Assembly: GCF_001456935.1 (NCBI RefSeq)
Contig: NZ_KQ758483.1
Location: 496,001 to 560,000 of the forward strand
Length of the DNA: 64,000 nt
Direction of reading: 5' to 3'
DNA from: [Bacillus] enclensis
GTDB taxonomy: Bacteria; Bacillota; Bacilli; Bacillales; Bacillaceae_B
Shown: positions 17,001 through 26,503 of the stretch, piece by piece
Layout of the letters: each line of letters opens with the position of its first letter
Numbering within the stretch: the stretch's first letter is position 1
Position numbers and translations under genes: made by a program
The notes under the pieces: model-generated
Told to the model about the DNA's origin: nothing
Databases searched by the model: none
Seen by the model: the letters and a program-made list of their open reading frames with translations, nothing else

Positions 17001-17603
17001 ATCGGTGCGATCGATGAATATGACCGTGTAAAGGAGAGGTATGATTTCCTTTTGGAGCAGAAGGAAGATTTGACCGAAGCGAAAGACACCCTGTATCAGG
17101 TCATCAATGAGATGGATACAGAGATGATCAGGCGTTTCGACCACACTTTTTCTGCAATCCAGGTAGAATTCGAGGGAGTCTTCAGAGAACTCTTTGGAGG
17201 GGGGCGTGCGGAGCTGAAACTGACGGATCCGTCAGATCTCCTTCATACGGGTGTTGATATTGTCGCACAACCCCCGGGCAAGAAACTTCAGAACCTCGGC
17301 CTTATGTCCGGAGGGGAAAGAGCATTGACTGCGATTGCTCTCTTGTTCTCGATTCTGAAAATCCGTCCTGTGCCTTTCTGTATTTTGGATGAAGTTGAAG
17401 CAGCGCTCGATGAAGCGAATGTTCAGCGATTCAGCCAGTACCTGAAGAAGTTCAGTGACGATACTCAATTTATTGTCATCACCCACCGTAAAGGGACCAT
17501 GGAAGAAGCGCATGTCCTATATGGGGTGACGATGCAGGAGTCCGGTGTATCCAAGCTTGTATCCGTAAGGCTGCAGGAGACACATGAATTACTTGAAACT
17601 TAA
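14037..17603 (+). CDS. smc: Chromosome partition protein Smc
   Basis: SMC ATPase that with ScpA/ScpB loads at parS and extrudes DNA loops. The 1188 residues have the Walker A GPNGSGKSN (about 32-40), two long coiled-coil arms (about 170-500 and 680-1020), a hinge (about 500-670, GFFQGVKEVLKA onward, GGSMSGGT at its end), the signature LMSGGERALTAIA (near 1089) and Walker B FCILDEVEAALDEAN (near 1113). Length matches B. subtilis Smc within two residues. AGGGGGAAAG precedes the ATG. Encoded between rnc and ftsY as in B. subtilis. Confidence 0.98.
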   Translation: MFLKQLEVMGFKSFAERISVEFVPGVTAVVGPNGSGKSNIIDAIRWVLGEQSAKSLRGSKMEDVIFAGSDSRKALNIAEVTLVLDNEDGALPIDYSEVSVTRRVFRSGDSEYLLNKQPCRLKDIIELFMDSGLGKEAFSIISQGKVEEILNSKPEERRTIFEEAAGVLKYKSRKKKAESKLFETQENLNRVNDILHELEGQVEPLKIQASMAKDYLEKKEELEKFEVALTVHDIEDLHKQWESLSVDFERHGNEELALSSRVQKKEASLAQTRDKIAALDESITGLQEILLSTSEELEKLEGRKQVLIERKKNSSSNETQLKQSIVETQDQLERLTLEKKELVESFKEVESEVSGLKQQLTLKQSQLKHYSENIEEIIESLKSDYIEKLNQQASAKNEIQYLQQQLEQQSSRSGRLEAENEKYVQQRDELEKIHKELAKELQIQKEKLDEHILLFREEKKKLESVKAKYEKQEKTLYQAYQYLQQAKSRKEMLEEMEDDYSGFFQGVKEVLKARDGVLTGIEGAVAELIQVPKQYETAMETALAASMQHIVTATEEDGRRAIGYLKKNQYGRATFLPMNVIKGKSVPESQLAMLKGHPSFIGVGSELIGYDSRFGTIMSNLLGNVLVTKDLKGANEIAKLVQYRYRLVTLDGDVVNPGGSMSGGTVKQKKNSLLSRKGELEEMKEKLSVMETQTEELQTQVKSLKEESSFREKKLEEMRISGERQRLKEQELLSQLRENELSRQNMDERLSLYDLEKKDYTSVKEKHDSRTKELKDFLNEIQIEIKELDERIEDLTLQKNSDRTSKDAISSEISDLKAVLAARNEQLVNTRNQLERVKGNSADTEKRINALKDDLQWLQTEMKDNFSGENQLVEEAERCAVHKAETTELISMRRDERLKLQQAVESEELDLKELKRQHKGLVTALKDEEVKINRLDVELENRLDHLRDEYMLSFEAAKNDYPLTIEVEEARKKVKLVKLALEELGTVNIGAIDEYDRVKERYDFLLEQKEDLTEAKDTLYQVINEMDTEMIRRFDHTFSAIQVEFEGVFRELFGGGRAELKLTDPSDLLHTGVDIVAQPPGKKLQNLGLMSGGERALTAIALLFSILKIRPVPFCILDEVEAALDEANVQRFSQYLKKFSDDTQFIVITHRKGTMEEAHVLYGVTMQESGVSKLVSVRLQETHELLET

Positions 17604-17620
17604 TAGGCGAGGTGTTACAG

Positions 17621-18610
17621 ATGAGCTTTTTTAAAAAACTTAAAGATAAATTCTCTCAATCAAGTGATAATGTAACAGAAAAATTTAAAGACGGTCTGAG
17701 CAAAACCCGTAATAACTTTACTTCCAAGGTGAACGATCTTGTGGCCCGTTACCGTAAAGTGGACGAAGACTTCTTCGAAGAGCTGGAAGAAATTTTAATC
17801 GGGGCGGATGTCGGCTTCGATACTGTAATGGAACTGGTAGATGAGTTGAAAATGGAAGTGAAGCGGAGGAACATCCAGGATACCGAACAGATCCAACCGG
17901 TAATTTCGGAGAAGCTGGTTGAAATCTATCACGGAGATAATGATGATGATAGTTCATTGAATATCCAGGAGAATGAGCTTACTGTCATTCTGTTTGTCGG
18001 AGTGAACGGTGTGGGTAAAACCACAACGATCGGAAAAATGGCACATATGCTCAAGGAAGAAGGAAAGAATGTGGTCCTTGCAGCTGGCGATACCTTCCGA
18101 GCCGGAGCGATCGAACAATTGGAAGTCTGGGGCGAAAGAGTCGGGGTGCCTGTCATTAAACAGGCTGCCGGAAGTGACCCTGCAGCGGTCATGTTCGATG
18201 CCGTTCAATCGGCCAAGGCCAAAAAAGCGGATGTTCTGATCTGTGATACGGCCGGACGACTGCAAAACAAAGTTAACTTGATGAAAGAGCTGGAAAAAGT
18301 GAAGCGGGTCATTGAAAGGGAAGTGCCGGGTGCACCCCATGAAGTCCTGCTTGTCCTTGATGCGACCACGGGCCAGAATGCCATGATCCAGGCCAAGACA
18401 TTCAAGGAAGCTACAGATGTTTCAGGGATAGTCCTTACAAAGCTAGACGGAACGGCAAAAGGCGGAATCGTCCTGGCCATCCGCAACGAACTCAACGTGC
18501 CGGTTAAATACGTCGGCCTCGGAGAAAAAATGGACGACCTACAGCCATTCGACGCAGAAAAGTATGTATACGGCCTATTTTCAAACCTTGTTGATAACGA
18601 AGAAGAATAA
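17621..18610 (+). CDS. ftsY: Signal recognition particle receptor FtsY
   Basis: SRP receptor GTPase that pairs with Ffh (19662-21005) at the membrane during cotranslational targeting. The 329 residues have a short amphipathic N-terminus ([13 protein letters not shown]), an N domain, G1 [11 protein letters not shown] (about 127-137), [13 protein letters not shown]3 [15 protein letters not shown] and [12 protein letters not shown]. It lacks the long acidic A domain of E. coli, as usual for bacilli. An in-frame GTG at 17612 belongs to the GAGGTG ribosome site, so ATG 17621 is chosen. A strong terminator follows. Confidence 0.97.
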   Translation: MSFFKKLKDKFSQSSDNVTEKFKDGLSKTRNNFTSKVNDLVARYRKVDEDFFEELEEILIGADVGFDTVMELVDELKMEVKRRNIQDTEQIQPVISEKLVEIYHGDNDDDSSLNIQENELTVILFVGVNGVGKTTTIGKMAHMLKEEGKNVVLAAGDTFRAGAIEQLEVWGERVGVPVIKQAAGSDPAAVMFDAVQSAKAKKADVLICDTAGRLQNKVNLMKELEKVKRVIEREVPGAPHEVLLVLDATTGQNAMIQAKTFKEATDVSGIVLTKLDGTAKGGIVLAIRNELNVPVKYVGLGEKMDDLQPFDAEKYVYGLFSNLVDNEEE

Positions 18611-18617
18611 AATTCAG

Positions 18618-18650
18618 AGAAAAGCAGCTGATACTAAAGCTGCTTTTCTT
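18618..18650 (+). terminator. Terminator after ftsY
   Basis: A perfect 12-bp stem AGAAAAGCAGCT / AGCTGCTTTTCT with an 8-base loop; the T run is inside and after the right arm. It ends the rnc-smc-ftsY transcript. Confidence 0.88.
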
Positions 18651-18695
18651 TGTGTCAGTATTTTGTTGGTAGATTCCATGCATCTATATTTCTCT

Positions 18696-18870
18696 TAGCT
18701 GTTGATTGAATTTCGAGACGAAGACTCCGTAAGTATAGTTTTTAGAAAACTTTCTTGCTATGCATAGAGGCGCATGTCATAAGTCAACTCGGCCATACGA
18801 CTTTTAGGAAGCCCGTCGGATTTTTTATTTGCTCAGTCCCCTGCGGCTGGTCCCTCGAGGTCACAAGCTA
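18696..18870. repeat. Decayed copy of the composite repeat
   Basis: The left end AGCTGTTGATTGAATTTC and GAGACGAAGACTCCG (18697-18729) matches the element at 12926. It is followed by hairpin-unit fragments: CATAGAGGCGCATGTCATAAG, TCAACTCGGCC, GCCCGTCGG and CCCTCGAGGTCACAAGCTA. The right terminal repeat is missing and the arms no longer pair well, so I read it as a degenerated copy. Confidence 0.65.
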
Positions 18871-18939
18871 AAACTAATATAAGTTGCAATCCATTATTCA
18901 GGATGAAACTGTGAAAATTTATCATATTCAAAACCCCTT

Positions 18940-19198
18940 CCAGCGATTGATTGGAGTGCAAAATGTAGACTCCTGCGGGAAAAGCGTGTTAGGTGAGACT
19001 TGTCTAGCTACGGCGGCTAGAGGCTCGAGGTCATAAGTCAAGCAAGCCAAAAAGGCAAAGAGCGCCTTTCCGGCTAGCTCGCCTTATGCCACCCGCCTCT
19101 GACCAACGCCCTTCCACTTTTCTAGCCAGCAGGCAAAGCCGAGGAGGCTCACCAACCGCCCGCGGAAAGCGAAGTTTTGCACGGGAATCATTAGCGGT
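18940..19198. repeat. Composite repeat: terminal-inverted-repeat element with a hairpin unit nested inside (plus orientation)
   Basis: The left end CCAGCGATTGATTGGAGTGC and AAAATGTAGACTCCTGCGGG (from 18940) and right end GCGGAAAGCGAAGTTTTGCA and CGGGAATCATTAGCGG form imperfect inverted repeats of the same family as 12926-13162. The interior (about 19013-19125) is a hairpin unit in the plus orientation: CTAGAGGCTCGAGGTCATAAG, AAAAAGGCAAAGAGCGCCTTT, CTTATGCCACCCGCCTCTGA, CCCTTCCACTTTTCTAGCC. Together with the copy at 18696 it occupies the gap between ftsY and ylxM. Confidence 0.82.
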
Positions 19199-19248
19199 GT
19201 TTAGAAGACTAATTAAAATAAAACAATTCAAAAATATAGTCCGAAACC

Positions 19249-19277
19249 TTGACAAAAACGCGCAGAATCTGTATTCT
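19249..19277 (+). promoter_or_regulatory. Sigma-A promoter of ylxM-ffh
   Basis: A perfect -35 TTGACA (19249-19254), 17-bp spacer and TATTCT (19272-19277). The predicted start near 19284 gives a short leader to the GTG at 19317. It lies about 50 bases past the end of the composite repeat. Confidence 0.82.
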
Positions 19278-19316
19278 TCATATGTAAAGGTTTTTCACTT
19301 AACAAGGAGGGATATC

Positions 19317-19649
19317 GTGTTAGAGAAAACAACGAGAATGAACTATCTCTACGACTTTTATCAATCTTTGTTAACCCCAAAGCAAAGAAGCTACATGTCC
19401 CTCTATTACCTGGACGACTTCTCACTGGGTGAAATCGCTGAAGAATACGGGGTTTCAAGACAAGCTGTCTATGATAACATCAAACGTACGGAAGCGATGC
19501 TGGAGGAATATGAAGAAAAGCTTTTATTATTTAAGAAGTTTCAAGAACGCAACGAGATTCTTGCTCAATTAAGAAAAAGAATAGAAGACTCATCAATTGA
19601 TTCTTCTGTCTGTCTGAAACTCATTGATGAACTTGAAATATTGGATTAG
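19317..19649 (+). CDS. ylxM: YlxM/P13-family helix-turn-helix protein, SRP-associated
   Basis: A 110-residue protein of the UPF0122 family, cotranscribed with ffh across Firmicutes; reported in streptococci to modulate SRP GTPase activity, with the role in bacilli less certain. It reads [19 protein letters not shown], then a sigma-70 region-4-like helix-turn-helix ([20 protein letters not shown], about 39-58), then a charged coiled helix. The frame is open further upstream through repeat DNA, but AACAAGGAGGG lies just before GTG 19317 and homology starts there. Ffh starts 12 bases downstream. Confidence 0.93.
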   Translation: MLEKTTRMNYLYDFYQSLLTPKQRSYMSLYYLDDFSLGEIAEEYGVSRQAVYDNIKRTEAMLEEYEEKLLLFKKFQERNEILAQLRKRIEDSSIDSSVCLKLIDELEILD

Positions 19650-19661
19650 GAGGCGGCATGA

Positions 19662-21396
<1,735 letters not shown>

Positions 21397-21408
21397 TCGA
21401 TCAAATCG

Positions 21409-21642
21409 ATGAAAGATCTTATTCTAACGATTGTGCAGCCCTTGGTCGACCGTCCGGAAGATGTCCGTATCGAAATGGAAGAAGGTTCAAACGGAATAAC
21501 CTATAAGTTGTCCGTGCATCCTGAGGACATGGGAAAGATAATCGGGAAGCAGGGGAGAGTAGCTAAATCGATTCGAACTGTGGTATATGCTGCAGCAGGA
21601 TCTTCACAACAGAAGAAAATCTTCTTGGAAATAGTTGAATAA
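21409..21642 (+). CDS. khpA: KH-domain RNA-binding protein KhpA (YlqC)
   Basis: A 77-residue single KH-domain protein with the RNA-binding GxxG loop in MGKIIGKQGRVAKSIRTVV (about 44-62). In streptococci KhpA pairs with KhpB (Jag/EloR) and affects cell elongation; the same pairing is expected here. The gene sits between rpsP and the rimM cluster, as in B. subtilis. The ATG at 21409 has only weak ribosome-site complementarity, suggesting coupling to rpsP. Confidence 0.92.
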   Translation: MKDLILTIVQPLVDRPEDVRIEMEEGSNGITYKLSVHPEDMGKIIGKQGRVAKSIRTVVYAAAGSSQQKKIFLEIVE

Positions 21643-21680
21643 CCGCTGATCAATGCGTTTCAACTTTAACTTGGAGAACA

Positions 21681-21731
21681 GGGGACTGACCCAAAAGGTT
21701 CATAAAGCCTTATCAAGTCAGTCCCTTTTTT
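21681..21731 (+). terminator. Terminator after khpA
   Basis: GGGACTGAC (21682-21690) pairs with GTCAGTCCC (21717-21725); a second stem AAGGTT / AGCCTT is nested inside; TTTTTT follows. It belongs to the same palindrome family as the hairpins at 5375 and 34279. Confidence 0.88.
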
Positions 21732-21810
21732 CATATCCAAAACGAGACTCCCTAAGAATAAGCCCTTTTCACCAAGACATCTCTGGGGGTGAAATAAGGA
21801 GGGACGATAG

Positions 21811-22197
21811 TTGAATATTTTACATACGATCACCGTGAAGCAAGTGCTGACCGTAAGTACGAAAGAAGCCCTGCAGAGTCGGTATGAAGATCAAAAGTTC
21901 CAATTGAAGCGGGAACATGAACAGCTTCAATTTGAATGGAAAAAAATTGAACGCGCGAAGAAATATCCTTCTCAAAAACTCAGCCAGCATTTTCAAAAGG
22001 AAATGGAAGAAAAGCTTGAAAAAATCAAGCTGCTGGACTTTCAATTGGAGCAGCTGGCCATCCTGCCCATCGGCAGTGAATTGAAAGAGAAAGAAGTACA
22101 AGGTATGATAGATATTCAAGTTGGTGACAATTGGGATGAAGCGGCATTGTCTAAAACAATCATCGTAGAAGATGGAGTTATAAAAGAAATTCGGTAA
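21811..22197 (+). CDS. ylqD: YlqD family protein, unknown function
   Basis: A 128-residue protein of the Bacillus YlqD family, whose structure is known from structural genomics but not its role. It starts with a beta-type segment ([18 protein letters not shown]), continues as a highly charged coiled-coil hairpin (about 20-90, rich in Lys/Glu/Gln), and ends in a small beta domain with [12 protein letters not shown] and [12 protein letters not shown]. The start is TTG 21811 behind AAGGAGGGACG. Genes rimM and trmD follow after 17 bases, suggesting a link to rRNA or tRNA maturation, which is inference from context only. Confidence 0.88.
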   Translation: MNILHTITVKQVLTVSTKEALQSRYEDQKFQLKREHEQLQFEWKKIERAKKYPSQKLSQHFQKEMEEKLEKIKLLDFQLEQLAILPIGSELKEKEVQGMIDIQVGDNWDEAALSKTIIVEDGVIKEIR

Positions 22198-22214
22198 CAA
22201 CTAGAGGTGAAATT

Positions 22215-22733
22215 ATGGAAAAATGGTTTAATGTAGGTAAAATTGTGAATACACACGGTGTCAAAGGAGAAGTGAAAGTGGTATCCAGTACAGACTTTCC
22301 TGAAGAGCGGTATCAAAAAGGCAACACACTTCATCTTTTCCTTCCCGAAAAAAAAGAGCGCATTGAGGTAATTATTGCCTCACACAGGACGCATAAAAAT
22401 TTTGACCTTCTGACATTTGAGGGATATAACGATATCAATCAGGTTGAAGCCTTCAAAGAAGGTATACTTAAGGTACAGGAAAATCAACTGCAGTCACTTG
22501 AAGAAGGCGAGTATTATTATCATGAAATCATCGGCTGCAAAGTTGTGACCGGCGATGGTACAGAATTGGGGACGGTCAAGGAGATTCTGAGTCCTGGAGC
22601 GAACGATGTATGGGTCGTGAAGGGGGAAAGAGGGAAAGAGCACTTGATTCCTTTTATTGAGGATGTGGTCAAGGAAGTCGATCTCGAAAAAGGATTGATC
22701 CTGATTGAACCGATGGAAGGGCTTCTTTCATGA
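22215..22733 (+). CDS. rimM: 16S rRNA processing/maturation factor RimM
   Basis: Assists late assembly of the 30S head by binding S19. The 172 residues have the N-terminal RimM domain ([19 protein letters not shown], about 3-21, and DFPEERY) and a C-terminal PRC-barrel ([12 protein letters not shown], then [20 protein letters not shown]). AGAGGTGA is six bases before the ATG. The stop overlaps the trmD start (ATGATGA). Confidence 0.97.
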   Translation: MEKWFNVGKIVNTHGVKGEVKVVSSTDFPEERYQKGNTLHLFLPEKKERIEVIIASHRTHKNFDLLTFEGYNDINQVEAFKEGILKVQENQLQSLEEGEYYYHEIIGCKVVTGDGTELGTVKEILSPGANDVWVVKGERGKEHLIPFIEDVVKEVDLEKGLILIEPMEGLLS

Positions 22734-23467
22734 TGAAAATTGATGTATTGTCACTATTTCCTGCAATGTTTGAGGGTATTTTTGGAGAGTCTATTCTGAA
22801 AAAAGCCAATGAAAAGCAGGCTGTTACGTATAATGTGGTCAATTTTCGCGGGTTTGCTGACAATAAACATGGCCAGGTTGATGATTATCCATACGGAGGC
22901 GGAGCAGGCATGGTCCTCAAGCCTCAGCCGATCTTTGATGCGGTGGAAAGCTTGAAGAATGAAAATGAATCAAAACCGCGTGTCATACTTATGTGTCCCC
23001 AGGGGGAGCGTTACACTCAGTCAAAAGCAGAGGAATTGGCGAAGGAAGAGCATCTCATTTTTATCTGCGGGCATTATGAGGGATATGATGAAAGAATCAG
23101 GGAACATGTCGTCACCGATGAGATTTCGATTGGAGACTATGTGCTGACAGGCGGGGAGCTGGGCGCGATGGTTGTCATCGACAGTGTCGTCAGGCTTCTC
23201 CCGGGGGTCCTGGGTAACGAAGATTCGCCTGTGAAGGATTCCTTCTCATCCGGACTTCTGGAGCATCCCCATTATACGCGTCCTGCTGATTTCAGGGGAA
23301 TGAAAGTCCCTCCTGAGCTGATCTCCGGCAACCATCGCCTGATAGAAGAGTGGAGAGAGAAAGAAAGCTTCAGGAGGACATTTGAAAGAAGACCTGACCT
23401 ATTGGAAAACCAAACTTTATCCGAAAAACAAAAACGATGGATAGAGGAATGGGAAAAGTCTAGATAA
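22730..23467 (+). CDS. trmD: tRNA (guanine-N1)-methyltransferase TrmD
   Basis: Makes m1G37 in tRNAs to prevent +1 frameshifting. The 245 residues form a SPOUT knot enzyme with [17 protein letters not shown] (about 50-66), the SAM-site [12 protein letters not shown] (about 111-122), [15 protein letters not shown] (about 134-148) and [18 protein letters not shown] 22730 or ATG 22733 could be used; both overlap the rimM stop, and the reference protein starts with MKID, favouring the second. Confidence 0.96.
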   Translation: MMKIDVLSLFPAMFEGIFGESILKKANEKQAVTYNVVNFRGFADNKHGQVDDYPYGGGAGMVLKPQPIFDAVESLKNENESKPRVILMCPQGERYTQSKAEELAKEEHLIFICGHYEGYDERIREHVVTDEISIGDYVLTGGELGAMVVIDSVVRLLPGVLGNEDSPVKDSFSSGLLEHPHYTRPADFRGMKVPPELISGNHRLIEEWREKESFRRTFERRPDLLENQTLSEKQKRWIEEWEKSR

Positions 23468-23471
23468 TCTA

Positions 23472-23500
23472 TTGCATCCTGATATTCAGTATGTTAATAT
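23472..23500 (+). promoter_or_regulatory. Sigma-A promoter of rplS
   Basis: TTGCAT at 23472-23477 and TAATAT at 23495-23500 with a 17-bp spacer, 100 bases before the rplS ATG. The transcript would begin near 23507, at the start of the conserved leader. Confidence 0.72.
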
Positions 23501-23506
23501 ATTCTT

Positions 23507-23600
23507 TGTGGCTTGAGGGCTATTTCTCAAATCACTGATCCCGATGTTCCGCTGCAATCCATCGCTTTTGTAAGAGCATCTGTTGGAAGGAGTTGAATAA
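23507..23600 (+). ncRNA. L19 (rplS) mRNA leader, candidate autoregulatory structure
   Basis: The 5' leader between the promoter and rplS has the features I recall for the Bacillales L19 leader motif: a TTGAG/CTCAA hairpin around GGCTATTT, the conserved TGATCCCGATGTTCCGCTGC segment, and GAGCATCTGTTGGAAGGAG at the end, where GATG near 23541 can pair with CATC near 23577. Such leaders are thought to bind L19 itself. Recognition is from memory of the motif, not a covariance search. Confidence 0.65.
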
Positions 23601-23601
23601 G

Positions 23602-23946
23602 ATGCACAAATTAATCGAAGATATTACTAAAGAACAGCTTCGCTCTGATCTACCATCTTTCCGTCCTGGTGATACAGTACGTGTACACGTTAACATCGTT
23701 GAGGGTACTCGTGAACGTATTCAGGTATACGAAGGTGTAGTAATCAAACGCCGCGGAGGCGGTATCAGCGAAACATTCACTGTTCGTAAAATTTCTTACG
23801 GTGTAGGTGTTGAACGTACTTTCCCGGTACACACACCTAAGATTGCTAAGTTGGAAGTTATTCGTCGCGGTAAAGTCCGTCGTGCGAAACTTTACTACTT
23901 GCGTAACCTTCGCGGTAAAGCGGCTCGTATTAAAGAAATTCGATAA
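23602..23946 (+). CDS. rplS: 50S ribosomal protein L19
   Basis: A 114-residue L19 at the 30S-50S interface: [33 protein letters not shown], the [23 protein letters not shown] core and [20 protein letters not shown]. An in-frame TTG at 23593 is inside the ribosome-site region; ATG 23602 behind GGAAGGAG gives the standard N-terminus. Own promoter, leader and terminator. Confidence 0.98.
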   Translation: MHKLIEDITKEQLRSDLPSFRPGDTVRVHVNIVEGTRERIQVYEGVVIKRRGGGISETFTVRKISYGVGVERTFPVHTPKIAKLEVIRRGKVRRAKLYYLRNLRGKAARIKEIR

Positions 23947-23960
23947 TCAAGATTGTTTGA

Positions 23961-23990
23961 AAAGGAGCTTGGAGACAAGCTCCTTTTCTT
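23961..23990 (+). terminator. Terminator after rplS
   Basis: AAAGGAGCTT pairs perfectly with AAGCTCCTTT around GGAGAC, followed by TTCTTCTTG. Confidence 0.9.
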
Positions 23991-24181
23991 CTTGTTTAAC
24001 CGCTCATATCTAAAGGGATGAGTCCGACGGGGGCCAGGTGCGCACCCTGCTGGACAGATCCGGTCTGCAATCGATGAACTGTAAGATTGGGGCTAATGGA
24101 GTAATTCCACCTTTTATAATGAGAAAAAAAGGATTTTCTAGTAGAATAGAAAAAGATAGGAAATTACATTGGGTGGTGGAT

Positions 24182-24724
24182 GTGTTGGTTAAAGAGAAAA
24201 ACGAATGGTGGGAGTGGATGAAAGCCCTCTTGATTGCGGTGGGTCTGGCAGCTATTATCAGATATTTTTTATTTGCACCGATCGTGGTAGACGGCTTATC
24301 TATGACACCTACTTTGGAAAATGGGGACCGTATGATTGTCAACAAGCTTGGTGATCCGGACCGTTTCGATATCGTCGTTTTTCATGCCCCGGAGCACAAG
24401 GATTATATCAAACGTGTGATAGGGCTTCCTGGAGATAAAATAGAGTATAAAAACGATACATTATATGTGAATGGCAAGGCTATTAAAGAACCTTATTTGC
24501 AAGAATATAAAGATCAGGTCAGCGAAGGGCCTTTAACGGAAGATTTCTCCCTGAAGGACATTATTGACAGGGAAACCGTACCGGAAGGCGAAATTTTCGT
24601 AATGGGTGATAACCGGAGATTCAGCAAGGACAGCCGTCATATCGGGACTGTTCCTTTTGAAGAGGTAATCGGCGACACCAAGTTCATCTATTGGCCTGTT
24701 AAAGATATAGGAATAGTGGAATAA
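24182..24724 (+). CDS. lepB: Type I signal peptidase
   Basis: Membrane serine protease that releases exported proteins from their signal peptides. About 180 residues from GTG 24182: a short charged N-terminus, one membrane segment (ALLIAVGLAAIIRYFLFA, about 15-32), catalytic Ser40 in VDGLSMTPTL, Lys in DYIKRVIGLPGD (about 77), and the MGDNRRFSKDSR box. This is the SipS/SipT architecture of bacilli. The frame stays open to 24038, but the extra N-terminus is unlike the family; GGGTGGTGG just before 24182 supports the start (TTG 24185 is an alternative). A TATAAT at 24115 may mark its promoter. Confidence 0.92.
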   Translation: MLVKEKNEWWEWMKALLIAVGLAAIIRYFLFAPIVVDGLSMTPTLENGDRMIVNKLGDPDRFDIVVFHAPEHKDYIKRVIGLPGDKIEYKNDTLYVNGKAIKEPYLQEYKDQVSEGPLTEDFSLKDIIDRETVPEGEIFVMGDNRRFSKDSRHIGTVPFEEVIGDTKFIYWPVKDIGIVE

Positions 24725-24754
24725 TAGTAAAAATGTAAGTTTGGAGGTGGTCAT

Positions 24755-25621
24755 ATGACGATTCAATGGTTTCCTGGACATATGGCTAAAGCCCGCAGGC
24801 AGGTAACAGAGAAATTAAAGCTGGTCGATATCGTCATCGAACTGGTGGATGCACGCATCCCTTTATCATCGAGGAACCCCATGATTGAAGAAATCATAGG
24901 CCAGAAACCGCGTCTGGTCCTGCTTAATAAAGCAGATATGGCCGATCCCGTGAAAACAGAACAGTGGATTACATATTTTGAGGAACAGGGCATCAAAGCA
25001 CTTGCTGTCAACGCGCAGGGCGGTAAAGGGCTTCATTCCATCGTCCAGTCAGCGAAAGATATACTCAAAGAAAAGTTTGACCGCATGAAATCCCGCGGTA
25101 TGAGACCGCGTGCCATAAGAGCGATGATTGTCGGTATACCCAATGTCGGTAAATCAACTTTAATCAATCGTCTGGCGAAAAAGAATATTGCCAAGACAGG
25201 GAATACCCCGGGGGTGACGAAAGCCCAGCAATGGATTAAAGTGGGCAAGGAACTCGAACTTCTTGATACCCCTGGAATATTGTGGCCGAAATTTGAAGAT
25301 GAAAGAGTAGGCTATAAACTTGCTCTCACAGGGGCAATAAAAGATACGATTTTGAATTTACAGGATATCGCTTTATTCGGATTGAATTTCCTTGAGGCCA
25401 ACTATCCTGAGCGCTTGAAAGATCGCTACAGCCTGGATGAGATACCCGAAGAGATCCTGGCGAAATTCGATGCAGTCGGTAAGAAGCGCGGATGCCTGAT
25501 GGCTGGAGGAGAAGTTGATTATGACAAGACTTCCGAAGTCATCATCCGGGATATAAGGAATGTTCAGCTTGGTCCGATGACGTTTGACAAGATTGAAGAA
25601 TTGGAAAGTGACGATATATAA
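24755..25621 (+). CDS. rbgA: Ribosome biogenesis GTPase RbgA (YlqF)
   Basis: A circularly permuted GTPase essential for late 50S assembly in B. subtilis, acting around L6 and L16. The 288 residues begin [16 protein letters not shown]; the GTPase motifs appear in permuted order G4 NKAD (about 49-52), G1 GIPNVGKST (about 126-134), G3 DTPG (about 173-176), followed by a helical C-terminal domain. GGAGGTGG lies just before the ATG. It ends at its own terminator. Confidence 0.96.
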   Translation: MTIQWFPGHMAKARRQVTEKLKLVDIVIELVDARIPLSSRNPMIEEIIGQKPRLVLLNKADMADPVKTEQWITYFEEQGIKALAVNAQGGKGLHSIVQSAKDILKEKFDRMKSRGMRPRAIRAMIVGIPNVGKSTLINRLAKKNIAKTGNTPGVTKAQQWIKVGKELELLDTPGILWPKFEDERVGYKLALTGAIKDTILNLQDIALFGLNFLEANYPERLKDRYSLDEIPEEILAKFDAVGKKRGCLMAGGEVDYDKTSEVIIRDIRNVQLGPMTFDKIEELESDDI

Positions 25622-25626
25622 TAAAC

Positions 25627-25677
25627 AGAGGCTCTTTAAAGAGATGAACGCTCTTTTTGGAAGCCTCTTTATTTTAT
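25627..25677 (+). terminator. Terminator after rbgA
   Basis: Outer stem AGAGGCT / AGCCTCT with an internal AAAGAG / CTCTTT hairpin, then TTTATTTTATT. Confidence 0.75.
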
Positions 25678-25716
25678 TGAATCATTTCCGATAATAAGAA
25701 AAGGAGAACGACCTAA

Positions 25717-26496
25717 TTGGATATCAACAGTATGACAATAAATGAAATCAAGTCGCTAGTGGAAAATATATCTTCAAATGATCCACTATTTGAGCAATTA
25801 CATAGTGATAATAGAAAAGGTGTACAAAAAATTTTAGAAAGCCGTAATCGCAAACTCCAAAAGCTGAAAAAAGAAAAGGAAGAGTTTGTAAAGCTGACTT
25901 TATTTGAAAAAAAGCTTTTTAATGAAGGTTTTTCGTTGATTGCCGGTATAGATGAAGTCGGCAGGGGCCCGTTGGCAGGGCCTGTGGTTGCCGCTGCGGT
26001 TATATTGCCCGGCGAGTTTTATCTGCCAGGTCTGAATGACAGTAAAAAGCTGTCTGAATCAAAACGGGACGAGTATTTCCAAATCATACAGGAAAAAGCT
26101 CATTCCATTGGAATCGGAATGATTGAGCCAGGGGAAATCGATACAATCAATATTTATGAGGCGACTAAGAAAGCAATGCTTCTTGCCATTTCAAATCTTG
26201 ATTGCAATCCTGATTATCTTTTAATCGATGCGATGAAACTTCAGACGCCATACCCGCAGGAATCGATCATCAAAGGTGATTCTAAAAGCATTTCAATCGC
26301 CGCAGCTTCGGTCATTGCCAAAGTCACACGTGACAATCTGATGAAAGAATACGCCGCGCAATACCCAGGCTATGGGTTTGAACAAAATGCAGGTTATGGG
26401 ACGAGAGGGCATTTAGAAGGACTTCGTTTAAAAGGAATCACACCGATACACAGAAGGAGTTTTGCTCCTGTTAAAGATTATGAACTAAAAGGGTGA
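25717..26496 (+). CDS. rnhB: Ribonuclease HII
   Basis: Removes ribonucleotides and RNA primers from DNA. The 259 residues have an N-terminal extension of about 70 residues typical of Bacillus RnhB, then the catalytic core IAGIDEVGRGPLAGPVV with the first two acidic residues, NDSKKLSESKRDEY, LIDAMKL with the third Asp, and SKSISIAAASVIAKVTRD. The start is TTG 25717 behind AAGGAGAACG; an ATG at 25732 would remove five residues. The stop is followed after 7 bases by ylqG. Confidence 0.95.
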   Translation: MDINSMTINEIKSLVENISSNDPLFEQLHSDNRKGVQKILESRNRKLQKLKKEKEEFVKLTLFEKKLFNEGFSLIAGIDEVGRGPLAGPVVAAAVILPGEFYLPGLNDSKKLSESKRDEYFQIIQEKAHSIGIGMIEPGEIDTINIYEATKKAMLLAISNLDCNPDYLLIDAMKLQTPYPQESIIKGDSKSISIAAASVIAKVTRDNLMKEYAAQYPGYGFEQNAGYGTRGHLEGLRLKGITPIHRRSFAPVKDYELKG

Positions 26497-26503
26497 GGGA
26501 GTA

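Noticed and set aside
19086-19316. An N-terminal extension of YlxM by 77 residues.
   Set aside because: It reads through the composite repeat and the TTGACA promoter; the ribosome site and family homology begin at GTG 19317.
24001-24075. GC-rich stretch after rplS as a tRNA or small RNA gene.
   Set aside because: No cloverleaf or T-loop (GTTCRANNC) sequence and no terminator; only a short AGGTGCGCACC palindrome is visible.
24038-24181. A 48-residue N-terminal extension of the signal peptidase.
   Set aside because: It is unlike any type I signal peptidase, would precede a possible -10 box, and lacks a ribosome site; starts at 24182 or 24185 fit the family.
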